DNA from: Dichetophora obliterata
Taxonomy: Eukaryota; Arthropoda; Insecta; Diptera; Sciomyzidae
Length of the DNA: 64,000 nucleotides
NCBI GenBank assembly: GCA_963920525.1
Contig: OY986438.1
Coordinates: forward strand, 79,517,177 to 79,581,176
Direction of reading: 5' to 3'
Positions within the stretch are counted from its first letter, which is position 1; each line of letters opens with the position of its first letter. Of this stretch, positions 10,579 to 21,600 are shown in pieces. The notes beneath the pieces were generated by a model. That model was not told the DNA's origin and searched no databases. It saw nothing but the letters and a program-made list of their open reading frames with translations. A program made the position numbers and the translations under genes.

Positions 10579-11459
10579 TTATAGTAGTGCATCTCGATAC
10601 GATTGAGGCTCGTTACCCCTTGATCCCGCGGTGTCCAACGGTGCGCTGGATAGTTTCTCAGCGTTTTTTATTGCTGCCGATGTGATATTTGATTTTGTCT
10701 TGTTAACTGCCGTTGTACCGGGAAAAATTGTCACGGCTGAATCTGCGGACTGCTGGTTGCCTGGACGAGTCAACGCGTTGTTGAACTTTGGTAAGCATGC
10801 TGCTTTCAGTCTATCAATTGAAATTTTTGTTGTTCTTCCCCACACGTCGATGGAAAAATACTGCAGAGGACGCTGTACCTTATCGACCCGAACAAAAACG
10901 TGCGTGCAATCCTTCAAGTCGCTTTGCACGAAAATTCGAGGGTTGTCATGATGACTCGCTTGCGTAGGTGTGATCTTATTCATCATTCGTCTTAACTCCT
11001 TGAAGAAATCCGCCTCGTTGGGTTTCTGTAAAGACTGCACCCCTTTAAAATTGCCAGGTGAGCAAACCATCTCAGCTGGCGACGCTGCAATGTCTTCTTT
11101 AATCGACGAGCGGAGTCCAAGTAGGATTAGCGGTAGCATTCCACACCAGTCGTCGCTGTCGTAGCACATGATTGACGCTTTTAATGTTCGTTGCCATCTC
11201 TCTATCATCCCATTAGATTGGGGGTGATAAGAAGTGGTTCGGTAGTGCTGCATACCCAGGAAAACGAGCTGACGAAACAAATCAGACTCAAATTGTCGCC
11301 CTAGATCGGTCGAGATTCGAAGAGGTACTCCGAACTTGGCAATCCAACCTGATATTAGATTTCGTGCGACGGTCTCTGCTGTCATGTCAGGAATCGGTAT
11401 TGCTTCAGGCCAGCGTGTGAAACGATCGATGATGGTTAGGCAATAACGATTATCATGAA
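10579..11459 (-). pseudogene. Ty3/gypsy integrase core and C-terminus, copy 2
   Basis: The protein is the same as in copy 1 (open for 268 codons from the Met at 11385), with D, D, E catalytic residues in the same motifs. Upstream of the Met, this copy reads Y-C-L-T-I-I-D-R, the normal gypsy sequence, where copy 1 has Pro for Thr. Homology stops near 11460, at the same point as in copy 1. The upstream zinc-binding part of the same integrase is found at 12170-12365, so the gene is split by about 700 bp of foreign and rearranged sequence. Confidence 0.88.
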
Positions 11460-11741
11460 TTAAATTGCGAGCTTTAGATCAAGTAAATTTTTAAGAAGGC
11501 AACAACAACAACAACAACAACTCTGTATAGAGTCAATCACTTAGCTGATTAGACAGTCTGTTTCGGAAATCGCTACATTTTCCTCTTCAGTAGTCTTGAG
11601 TGATTAAGCTGTGATCAACTCACTGTTTAAATAAGTATATGAATGAGCAGATTTTAGAATTCATTCTTTTGAATTGTATGGCTGCTAATCATATGACATT
11701 TCAAAGCAGTAGGCTATTTAAAGATCACCGCCATCAACTCT

Positions 11742-11922
11742 ACCAAGGTTGCCATCTGTTCTTGTTGCTTCTGTATTTATTTCAATGTTCATTGGTGTTC
11801 GATAGTTTGTCGAAATGCACCATAGAAATGAAACGAGTTTTTTGCTTCGCCAGAAGCTAGTGTTCTAACTGAAACGATTATCTCTGGAGACTGGTAGAGG
11901 TCCCACCATGGAAATGGAAAAT
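11742..11922. other. unassigned spacer
   Basis: About 180 bp between the end of the large duplication and the duplicated RT piece. No coding or repeat signal is recognised. Confidence 0.4.
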
Positions 11923-12163
11923 GCTGTATTCCATTATTGCCTCCACTTTGTCCGTCGCCGGCTTGATGCCGTTACTATCGATAGTGTGACCAAGGAACTT
12001 TATCTCACTTTTATTGAGCTCACATTTAGTGACATTTATTGCGAGCCCGTTCTGGCGCAAGAGTTGAAAAACTCTGCGAAGATGGGTTTCATGCTGTTTT
12101 TTATCACTAGAAGCTATGCAAATGTCATCTATGTAGACAAATGCTTGATCTGTTTCGAAGGTC
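11923..12163 (-). pseudogene. duplicated 241 bp piece of Ty3/gypsy RT
   Basis: This stretch is a direct copy of 13130-13370, offset by 1207 bases, with one visible mismatch at its end. On the minus strand it encodes part of an RT (residues around K-C-E-L-N-K-S-E-I-K-F-L-G-H-T-I and D-K-V-E-A-I-M-E-Y). It includes the region that carries the Y-I-D-D box in the complete copy. It has been placed downstream of the integrase zinc finger, out of normal order. Confidence 0.85.
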
Positions 12164-12165
12164 TA

Positions 12166-12365
12166 TATTGATGTGTTCGAATCTTTCGCTTGGTGCCTGA
12201 TAAAAATTATGTGAGGACTTATTATGGTGCGTTACCTTGCTTCGTTGACACGAAATACATCGTTTCACGAATTCAGAAATATGCTTCTTCATAACGGGCC
12301 AAACGAATCTTTCGTTAATTAATTGCTTGGTGGCTCGCTTGCCGGGGTGTGCGATGCCATGTTAT
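12166..12365 (-). pseudogene. Ty3/gypsy integrase zinc-binding domain
   Basis: The minus-strand frame contains the H-H-C-C finger of a retroelement integrase. It starts with G-I-A-H-P-G-K-R-A-T-K, then W-P-V-M-K-K-H-I and C-I-S-C-Q-R-S-K-V, and ends at E-R-F-E-H-I-N-I. That end is the normal lead-in to the integrase core found at 10579-11459. It is the missing upstream part of the same element and fixes its gene order. Confidence 0.82.
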
Positions 12366-12982
12366 TTTGCCATGATATCCTCTCTGGAACTAGTGGCCTT
12401 ACCCTACCATGGGACACATCGCAATAAATCGTATCTTCGCTGGTTGGTAACTTAATTTCATTTAAAATTAAGGACCATTTTGTTAACTAGTTGTCCCACT
12501 TGGGCGACTCTTTTCTGTTCTAAAGCGAGCTTTTCGAAATCGATGTACGGCAAAGATGTAATAATTTGGCACAGTCGGGACAACGCATCTGCTACTTCAT
12601 TCTCCCTGCCAGGCAGATGTCGGATGTCTGTAGAAAATTGACCGATGAAGTCAAATGTCTCGCCTGTCTAGGCGATGCCTTTTCTAAATTTTGCTTAAAA
12701 GCGAATGTGATTGGCTTATGATCGATAAAAATAACGAAATCTCCACCATGTGCTTAAAATATTTCACTGCTTGAAATATCGCTAGTAACTCCTTGTCGTA
12801 GGTGCTGTATTTTTCTGTGCTTCTGTCAATTTCTTTGAATAAAACTCTAGGGGTTGTAACTGTTCCCCATGTCGTTGGTGCAAGACGGCACCTGCAGCAA
12901 AATCTGAAGCATCCACACTGAGGGATAATTAAGCACTAGGAGCTGGGTGAAATAACAATGTTGCCTTTGCCAGCTGTTTCTT
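12366..12982 (-). pseudogene. decayed Ty3/gypsy RNaseH region
   Basis: The region lies between RT and the integrase finger of the same minus-strand element, where RNaseH belongs. Fragments such as S-V-D-A-S-D-F-A-A-G-A-V (near 12880-12915) and a D-K-E-L-L-A-I-F-Q-like piece near 12790 are readable only in alternating frames. No continuous frame survives. Confidence 0.6.
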
Positions 12983-13420
12983 TCAACTTTCAAAAGCGGT
13001 TATGGTGAGCTTTGACCATTTTAACGTGGTTGTATCGTTCTTTTTGTTACATACTATCATGCTCTCTAAGGTCGCTTGAGTCGCTGCCGCATTCGGCATA
13101 AATCGTCTATAAAAATTTATCATGCCCAGGCTGTATTCCATTATTGCCTCCACTTTGTCCGTCGCCGGCTTGATGCCGTTACTATCGATAGTGTGACCAA
13201 GGAACTTTATCTCACTTTTATTGAGCTCACATTTAGTGACATTTATTGCGAGCCCGTTCTGGCGCAAGAGTTGAAAAACTCTGCGAAGATGGGTTTCATG
13301 CTGTTTTTTATCACTAGAAGCTATGCAAATGTCATCTATGTAGACAAATGCTTGATCTGTTTCGAAAGTCAGCACCTAATTGATGTGCCCCTGAAAGGTT
13401 TGAGCCGCATTTCTACGTCA
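12983..13420 (-). pseudogene. Ty3/gypsy reverse transcriptase fragment
   Basis: The minus-strand frame encodes the middle and end of an RT. R-N-A-A-Q-T-F-Q (near 13400) is followed by an in-frame stop, then the catalytic F-V-Y-I-D-D-I-C box, the K-F-L-G-H-T-I motif and the connection M-I-N-F-Y-R-R-F-M-P. The open stretch is 130 codons. This belongs with the RNaseH and integrase pieces at lower coordinates. The 5' part of the element (gag, protease, 5' LTR) is not present upstream of 13420. Confidence 0.85.
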
Positions 13421-14615
13421 TAAACTTGAATTGAAAAAGTCCGAAAGGCGTTGTTATGGCCGTTCAAATGTAAAGGCTTAAAAAGGAAGATTTCTAATGA
13501 TTAGCTTGGAAATATTTAAGAATAATTCCACTAATAATATATAATTTTAAGTAGATTTAAGTAGATCAAAGATTAACTGGTAAGTAGGTAGTATAGAATT
13601 TTAAGTATTTAAGAATTCTACCAAATTGTTGAGAGCAGGCGATTGAAGATGTTGATGGCTTCCCAGCTGAAATACAAGAGACGGAAGACTCGGTTTGTTT
13701 AATAAGCTGTCGTCCAGGGGTGAAGCGTGCACAGATTTGACAACGTCAACATGGCACCCGCCTTGCACTAGTGCAATATTACAACAAGCTCTGCAAAAGT
13801 TTTAAGGCATCTTCGCTTACTTGGGTACACTCTAAAGATTTGCAATCTACAAGGCCAATTTATCCGATTTTACGAAGAGGTAGACCACATTTATAAATTG
13901 TTACATAAAGTGCACTCTGACGGTTTCCACTTTCTGAGGGGGAGTATATAGCTATGCACCTTGCATTCTTATTATTTTAAATATTATTTATTTATCAAGT
14001 TGACTTTGAATTGTAATTTTATTATATATTCAAATAAATGTACATTCTACTCGAGACACCCACCGAGCACTACTATTTGACGTTTTTACGAACTTCGCCA
14101 TTCTGACAACTACTCAACTTTTTCATTTTCCACTCTTCGCTGATGCGTGAAGGCACTAAGCGAGCCGGCCCTACCTGGTTATTCTGCCATGAACATATAG
14201 AAATATTCAAACGATTGTTAATTTGCCAGAATAGGGCTGTTAATTTTGAGAAATTTTTTACTATTAATACGTATTGGGCATTTCCACAGGAAAGTCAAAC
14301 GTGACCAAAAAATTAAAACTTATTACAAACTTATAAATAATTTTAAGATATTATCCAAGAGAAACATTTTAGATCTATTTTATAAATATTAGCAATTTAT
14401 ACATAAATTCATTCACCATGATGATCAAATCGTCCGCACTGTTTCACAAATGTAGTTTTTCTTTTCCGTAAATGTTTCGCACATTTTTTCTGTTTTAGTA
14501 AAAATGGAAAGCATTGGCTAAAGATAATGAAAAAAATGATTGGGGCAATTAAAGGGCAATATATTAAATTTATTTTTTAATTCAAGTTTTCTTTATGCCC
14601 TTGTTATTTATTATC
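13421..14615. other. unassigned, possible retroelement end
   Basis: No gene is recognised. Near 13935-13955 a CTGAGGGGGAGT run on the plus strand resembles a polypurine tract, followed by AT-rich sequence ending about 14060. This could be a solo LTR fragment, but there is no second copy to test it. The rest is AT-rich. Confidence 0.3.
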
Positions 14616-15120
14616 TTGACTTTCTATGATTTAAATACAAATTCTTAATTTTTGCTAGTTTAAATCATACTTGATTTTAAACACAAATTCTAGTTGTTTG
14701 ATGTCAGGTTAAACAACAACCACAACAAAATTTTCAATATGATAAGGAAAACATCACTAGCTTGTTTTATTGCAATTTCGGTCCTGTTGCAGTTTTCATC
14801 AGAAATCTTTGTGACACGCCGTGCAAGCGCATTAGCTCTCAACACCACAGAGGCGATTAGATTTCAGTGTCAATTTCTCAGTTTTCAGAAGCCATTTGCC
14901 AGTTTGCAATAAAACCAGCAAGAGATGTTTTTGCTTTTCATATTGAAAATGTCGTTGTTGTTTCTTTGCAAAAATTCGTTAGAGCAATTAATTGTTCTAA
15001 TCTGATCTAAAGCTCAATAAACGATTTTAAACTACCAAACAACTAGAACTTGTATTTCAAATAAATAATGATTTAAACTATATAATATTTAGAATTTTTA
15101 TTAAAATCATAGAAAGTCAA
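14616..15120. mobile_element. MITE-like element with 85 bp inverted ends
   Basis: The ends TTGACTTTCTATGATTT (14616) and its complement (ending 15120) are the outer part of imperfect inverted repeats of about 85 bp. The inner ends are CTAGTTGTTTG (14690-14700) and CAAACAACTAG (15036-15046). The centre has no transposase; a 72-codon plus-strand frame inside is not recognisable. No target duplication is obvious. Confidence 0.6.
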
Positions 15121-16193
15121 CATAGTTTATTTTTAATTACTAAATTATATAATTTCTTTACTACCTAATAACTTAATTTAAAAATTGAAAAACAATGGAA
15201 ATTTAAGTAATGTCACGCCAAATCAAAAAACGTAACAAAGAAAAAAACCAGAGAAGATTTATAGATTTGATCACTTGGAAAAAGCCTTGCACAGTTCAGA
15301 GAGTTTTGTAACCCAAATCAAAAATAACTTATGTTGTTTGTAACGTAACGCCAGCACATATTTTTGCTTATGTCTTTAAACCCTTATGCTTGGTTTTCAC
15401 TATGTCATTTTCAGTGGTCAGTTGTTTCAATCAAATTGAAAATGACAACATGATGGCATTTTTTCTACATTTTCTACATTCTAAAACTAAGCAAAAGGGT
15501 CGATTGTTGTCATCGGTTTTACACAATATAGTGCTATTTTATTACTTTACAAATATAAAAAAGCCTTTCAAAAATAAGAGTTTTAAATTTTTTTTTTAGT
15601 ACAAATCGGACGTATGGCAGTTTGGCAATGCCTATATGCTATTTTTGATTTAATAGTTTAATAAGGATTGAAATTACCACATGATTACGATTGCAGTAAT
15701 CTTTAATAAACAGACTTTTTCAAAATTACGATTGCTGCAGTCGTAATCTAAGATAGTTCGAAGAGAGATATGCCGCAATCCTAATATAAAAAATTTTGAT
15801 ATTGGGATTAAAATAATCCTAATCCTTGCCGCAATCAATAACACATGTAATCCTTATCGTCCAGCTCTGATGTAAGCTACTAGCGCATTCTTTTTTGAAA
15901 AAATTCTGCCCTCATAATATACAGAATTTTTTAGATTCTGATCTGAATTTAGAGAATGTTGACCTCTTTTGAGCTAACAAAAGAACAGAAAAAATGCAAT
16001 ATTTCTTCATTTAATATTAGCTGCACTGCTGTTTTGAATTCCGATGAATTTACGATTGAGGTTATGTTTAGAGTCGACTGGATGTAATTTTTAACAAATA
16101 TTGTTCGACCAACTCAGTGTTTTTAAAACTAACCACTTTAATCAAAGATTAATTGAATTCGATTTCAGAAATTTCTTAAAATTGCAAATCTTT
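15121..16193. other. intergenic, no gene recognised
   Basis: AT-rich sequence. At 15881-15913 there is a stretch (TAGCGCATTC ... TTCTGCCCTC) whose complement recurs imperfectly at 18771-18814. The pair may mark the ends of an older insert that encloses the MITE, SINE and hAT between them. No coding region is seen. Confidence 0.35.
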
Positions 16194-16670
16194 ATGCTGA
16201 AAACACACTTGCAGCTATTCTGCTGCAGCGAAATTTAAACTCATTCGTTCATATGGCGATGAACACATTAAAGATCTGCACTACACCGCAGCGCTGCAAG
16301 TAATCAACCAAATAAAAATTGCTGCGCATAGTCAGTGCTGCCACAACATAAAATCAAAACTCAACGAAATTTTTTAAGCAATTATGACAGATGACAAAAA
16401 ATTAAAATGATTAAAAATAATTCAAAAGAAACGAACATGGAAGAGAAACTAATTGAATTTGTTAGAAAAAATCTGCGGAACTCTCATTGGAATTAAATGT
16501 CTCAGCAAATATTTTTGATTTTGTTTATATAAAAACATTATTAAATTAAATGTTTCCTTTGTCAAAAGGAAACTGGAAAGAAAAAACTGCACATCTATTT
16601 TACCAGCTGCGCTGCGCGCAGATAACTTAAGACGATGCATGCAGAATAGCTGCACATGTGTTTTCAGCAT
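16194..16670. mobile_element. MITE-like inverted-repeat element
   Basis: The left end ATGCTGAAAACACA is followed by GCAGCTATTCTGC. The right end, ending near 16670, is the inverted counterpart with the same GCAGAATAGCTGC and TGTGTTTTCAGCAT. The interior is rich in GCTGCG motifs and has no recognised protein. The length is about 480 bp. Confidence 0.5.
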
Positions 16671-16747
16671 TCTTCTCACAATTGTCGCAGCACAAAATAT
16701 TAATGTCAAAATTATTTTATTTTTTTTATGTTGGTATTACTCAGAGT

Positions 16748-17082
16748 GGCGGCCGTAGCCTAGTGGGTAGAGTGCGTGGCTCCTAAGCTAAAGAACCGCG
16801 GTAGCCCGGGTTCAATTCCAGCTCAGACAGAAAGTTTTTTCAATTGAATTAATTTTTCTGTTCGGTCGTCACCTCTCTGCAGAAAATGGCAAACCTCAGA
16901 GAGTAAAAATTGCCATGTAAAGCTTCTTGAGAACATAAGCCGTTCGGAGTCGGCATTAAACACGTAGGTCCAGTTCTCGGTCATTTGTGATCAAACATTT
17001 AATAACACGCACAACACAACATATCAATAGAAGCTAGGTCAAAGTCCTTCCAAGGGCTGAAATGGCCAGTTTATTTTTTTTT
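16748..17082 (+). mobile_element. tRNA-derived SINE with 13 bp TSD
   Basis: The 5' head carries an RNA polymerase III A box (TAGCCTAGTGGG, 16756-16767) and B box (GGTTCAATTCC, 16809-16819) at tRNA-like spacing. A tRNA-unrelated body of about 220 bp and a T-rich tail follow. It is flanked by the 13 bp duplication TATTACTCAGAGT (16735-16747 and 17083-17095). That duplication spans the junction between the hAT target site and hAT terminal repeat, so the SINE landed after the hAT element. The body contains CCGTTCGGAGTCGGC and GTAGGTCC, which I associate with dipteran SINEs (recollection, not tested). Confidence 0.9.
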
Positions 17083-17771
17083 TATTACTCAGAGTTGGGC
17101 GTAGTGCACTAAATGTTGAGTGCACTCAGCCTTTCACTAGCACTAAAATATATTGAAATAAATTCTATTTTTCACTATTTTTTTACCAGCTTAGTGACAG
17201 TGAAGCATCTCTTCACTATCACTAGGGATTTTAGTGTTAGTGTTATATTGTTGCACTATAACTAAATTGAGTGGTAGTTACTAAATCTCCACTACACTCA
17301 AATAGTGCAAAATTTAAACAGCCACTAAATGAAAGCTGCAATTGAAAGTTTTTCCACTCAACTTTCAAATATGACTAGTTTTAAAACTATTTCAGTTAGA
17401 CTCGAATTAAAAAAAATCTATAATTAAGAAAAACTATTTTTCGAGTTTCTGGTCATATATGTATGTTTACGAAGAAAACAACAACAACAGCTCTGAATGA
17501 GCATCACCAAGCTAGGATCAGATATAAAATTGGTGTTATTTAAAATAATAGTTTCATGAAAGTTAAATGCTTACAGCAAATAATTTTTAGCATAGCTTAT
17601 TTTTATTGTTTTACTCAATATTTTTATATTTTACTAAGAATAGCATAGAAACATACAAATTTTTGTGTAATATTTAAATACTCAATACTACAAGTAAACT
17701 GTTCCTGTTTTCTTTCAATTGAGTGATAACTTTCTGTGCTGTAAGTGCAAGTAAGCTGTATTTTCCACTAA

Positions 17772-18463
17772 AGGCCTGTTTCCAGCTCTCAAGTAAAGCT
17801 TATTTTCATACATAAATCTAAGAAGTAATCCAAAAGTAATTTTTCCTTGTCAAAATTACTTGAAAGAGAATCCAGCTCGTAAGAAAAATTTTCTGTTCTT
17901 ACTACTTTTTTTTCATTGAAAAGTGACAACGGTAACACTGTGAATGTCAAGAAATATATGCAAGTTATATTATTACTTCAAGTAAAATTTTGGCAACCAA
18001 CATTCAAAGGTAAATAATTTTATTGATATCATTGATTAATTGATTTAAAATTAATAAAAGAATATTTTAGACATGCACATGAACATTTCTACGGAGGGAG
18101 AAGAAGAGGCAGTCAATTTTGAGGGGCAGATGTCTTCCGATAAGCGGTCGAAAGCTGTCCGGAAGAAGCGGTCTGCCAACATGTAAACAAAATGTAATAA
18201 AATGTAAACAAACGCTTTTCTCTATTACTTACCTTTGCAATTCAGCCATTACTCATTTAATGAGTTATTTCAATATTTATTGCAACAAATTTATTTCAAT
18301 GTTTGATGAAAACAAATCAGCCTAAATTTTCAATACAAAGTGATACAATGCTGGAACTGTCAAAACTCTCGCCGTCAAAATTACTTGTCTACTACTTTTT
18401 TACACTCAAGAAACTTAAGTAACTTTTTTCTTGAGTAATTACTTGAGAACTGGATAGAGACCT
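17772..18463. mobile_element. Harbinger-like MITE nested in hAT element
   Basis: The ends AGGCCTGTTTCCAGCTCTC and the inverted AGGTCTCTATCCAGTTCTC match at most positions and both lead into CAAGTAA. They are flanked by TAA on both sides (17769-17771 and 18464-18466). A 3 bp TAA/TTA duplication is typical of PIF/Harbinger elements. No transposase is present. It interrupts the hAT interior, so it is younger than that element. Confidence 0.65.
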
Positions 18464-18669
18464 TAAGCTGTAAACATTTTTTTTTCCACTATTCTTACAT
18501 GAATTTGAGTGAGAAATTCTTCACTATCACTATCACTCCTGTATATTGAGGCTTTTATTTTTCAATTCAGCAGTCATAAATAATAGAAGATAGAGAATAA
18601 TTTTACACTATCAGTACATGTAAGCTAAAACTACAAATTTAGTGCACTACGCCCAACTCTGGTATTACT

Positions 18670-21600
18670 GGAGGTATTACAGAACCGTCGATTCTTACAG
18701 GTCAGGAAAGTCTGCATTTTTTATACTTTTGCGGTTAACATTTTCGAGAAAAGAGCACGATTTATTTTAAGAGGGCAGAAAAAATGCAGAATTTTTACCA
18801 GAAAAGAATGCGCTATATGTGTAAGATAAAACAAGTGAACAATTTTTTTACAATATTTAAAAAAGTACTGAAATCATCGCGGGGGGTACATTTGAAAACT
18901 GAAAAGTACTGAAATCAGTACTTTAGTACTGAATTTATCATCCCTGTTTTAAACGTTTCGATCCGCGTAGCGGGGATAAATTGTAATCGAACTTATTTGT
19001 ATGCACCTTAATTTTTTTTTGTTTCCGATTAATTGGGACTAAAACATCTTGTCACCGGCTGAAAACAACTACTGTCTTACACAACCTAGCGAAAACAAGA
19101 TGCATTAAAAACAAAAAAAACCTTTTTTGGAATCAAATATCATTATATCATTTATCTAAAAAAATGTAAATCCTCTATGTATTATAGCTTTTCATAGTAA
19201 ATGTTTTAAATTGATTTTTTACCAACTGCAAAAAGTTATATTTTAATTGACAAAAAATAAAAAGCCCTTGGACAAAGCGGCGTCTTGTGGTGCAGGGGCC
19301 AGCGCTTGTCCAAGACATTTAGTCGACCCGTTCGAGTACAATCATGCACCCAAAAAAATTTTATTAACCTAAATTTTATTAAATCAAATCACTAATTTGT
19401 GTACGAAAAGTAAATTTTGTGTAGTGTTTTGTGTTTCATTTGATGAATAATATGGATATGTTGTGTTTTAAATGTTGCAATAAAGAAATACAATTAAAGC
19501 CAAAAAATTTAATCGTAGCTAGTGAATTGGAAAGTAACTTCACAAACGCATTATCAAAATTAGAGTTTCTTCATTTTTGATTGAATGAATCCATGAATGG
19601 AAATAGTAATAGTAAATAGTATCTTGAAAATTGTATTTCACTATATTTTCTTAAATTTCTTTCATTGTATAGTGCCAACGTTAAGGTGGCAGTTTAATTA
19701 TTATTAATTACTATGAACAGGAATCTCATACACTAAAAAATCGAAAATATTCTCATAAAACATGCACTTAAAACTCTAAAATATGCACTAAAAACAGGTA
19801 AAATATGCAATTAAAAATATTTTTATAATGTTTTATTATCGGTTTGAAAATCACAATTCATTTTGAAATATATATAAAATTAATTTATCAAAAGCAACAC
19901 AAGATATGATGTGAGCATAAAAGTAATAGTTATAAATTATCTTTTCCCAAAATATATCGCACTAAATTTAAATTTTTGCAAATTAAAAAAAGCAAAAGTA
20001 TGCAAAAACCACATGCTTCTATTTAATATACGCAAATATGCGCAATAAATATGCAAAAACAGGCATTAATTGCAAAATACGCAAAAATATGCACCAACGA
20101 TTGAATGCCATTTTAAAGGAAATTTAAAATATCAGTATTTTGACATTTTCGCCAACATTGTTCCTCTTATGCCAGAGTAGATGAGCATTATTCGATTCTT
20201 GCAATCAGTTTTATCGATTTTGTTCAAAATTTTTGTATTCTTTACTAAACGCAGCTTATTAAATACCAACATGGATGTCCTGCCAAGGAAACTTGAGAGT
20301 ACTACTTTTGACATAGCACGATTCTATAAAAGCAACCTTGACTCATGGTTTGACCGGAACTTGAGACACAATGTTCTTTTAATACTTAATGGAAAGCAAC
20401 AACTTCCGTAGATGATTGCGAAGTAATTAAGGAATAATGTAAATGTTACTTGGTATTTTAAGACAGTTGTTGACAGACCAAAAAACAAGGAAATATGATT
20501 TGGAGAACTTATTCAGCAAAAGTGGGACCCAATTCAAAACAGAGAAAACTCAGTGGCTTTGAAAAACATGCTCACTTTATTGTGGCCAAGAGCATTTTAC
20601 AGGCGTTACGCTCAAAAAAGCACCCTTAATCTTAGAACTCAAACGAGTGCCAAAAACTTGGAGCATTCGCAGTTTGTTGTAGGCATCTAAACGGGTTGAA
20701 CGTGGTTACGCGCAGCAACGTTTATCTTCGCCCTGCTTATATTTAGATTATCAAACACACCTCATCAGCTTTTTTTTCAATTTCGGAAATATTGTTTAAT
20801 TGCAAACTTTATACGAACATAAACGCCAGTAATGTGTCGAAAATTCGTTATATCCATAACATAAATAAATAAACAAGAATAATAATTTCATGTGCACGAA
20901 ATTACATAAAAATCCAAATAATCCACGGGGCGTTTACGTGGTTACGCATTGTGTGAGTGTCAATTGAAACTATGCTTAATTTTTTCAATTACCATACCTA
21001 AATCAATTAAAAACAAATACTTTACTGCAAAAAATGTTTCTATAAATAAAGTTTCTGTGAGGAAAGAAAACATAAAGAAAATATATATAATATTATACGA
21101 AATGATTGTATAGCTTTCGTATTTTTAGAGCCCTTCAAAATCAATGCAAACAAATTTAATTATAAAGCGGCTACAAAAAACTGCTTGGCCAACCTTGTCT
21201 AAAGTTAACGATTTTCTTTAAAGATACTTTATTATAGCTTTATTAAATGAACACAATTCCAAACTCTCAGATATATATACAGATACATAAACGGAGTCTT
21301 CGTCTGGTGCACCTTTACGATATATTTTAAAGCTAGGTCAACACATCACAAGCATAAACACCAAGCCAGGACCTATTATGCCCGAAGATTGTGGATATCC
21401 GATTACGAAACAAACAGTGCAACAAAACATCGCTTTTGGTTTTTTATTTGTTATGATTTGCTTCTGAAATAAAATCGAAAGCAATTAGCCATGGTTGTCT
21501 GACTCAGGTGATTAAGTTAAAAGTTAATGAAAACTCCTTCAGCTACATCGGAAGCATGAACAAATTTCTGATAAATTTGTTCGTCGTATAAATTCGTATA

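Larger units (their letters stand above)
8920..11741. repeat. 2.8 kb duplicated segment, copy 2
   Basis: This is the second copy of the segment at 1-2819, collinear and nearly identical, with one extra CAA unit near 11500. The contents are the same: LTR-side sequence with MITE, polypurine tract, integrase and the 275 bp unassigned stretch. After 11741 the sequence differs from copy 1 and leads into more fragments of the same gypsy element. Both copies share the same integrase break and the same nested MITE. They therefore descend from one composite locus and are not two separate insertions. Confidence 0.93.
16742..18661. mobile_element. non-autonomous hAT element with 8 bp TSD
   Basis: Perfect terminal inverted repeats start CAGAGTTGGGCGTAGTG on the left (interrupted by a SINE after the first six bases) and end with the complement at 18661. 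Both sides are flanked by the 8 bp duplication GTATTACT (16734-16741 and 18662-18669). An 8 bp duplication with CAGxG termini is the hallmark of the hAT superfamily. Without its nested guests the element is about 0.9 kb and has no transposase frame. Inside are many CACTA/TAGTG-like short repeats. Confidence 0.9.

Noticed and set aside
13935..14060. Polypurine tract plus solo LTR
   Set aside because: Kept only as a possibility; with no partner LTR, PBS or coding region it cannot be supported as a feature of its own.
18119..18325. Plus-strand 68-codon frame
   Set aside because: It is inside a non-autonomous MITE nested in a hAT element.
19275..19350. Possible functional tRNA gene
   Set aside because: A and B box-like motifs are present but the acceptor and anticodon stems do not pair convincingly; more likely a SINE or pseudogene.
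20181..20411. Plus-strand 76-codon frame
   Set aside because: No recognisable motif and no conserved neighbour; length is within chance for AT-rich DNA.
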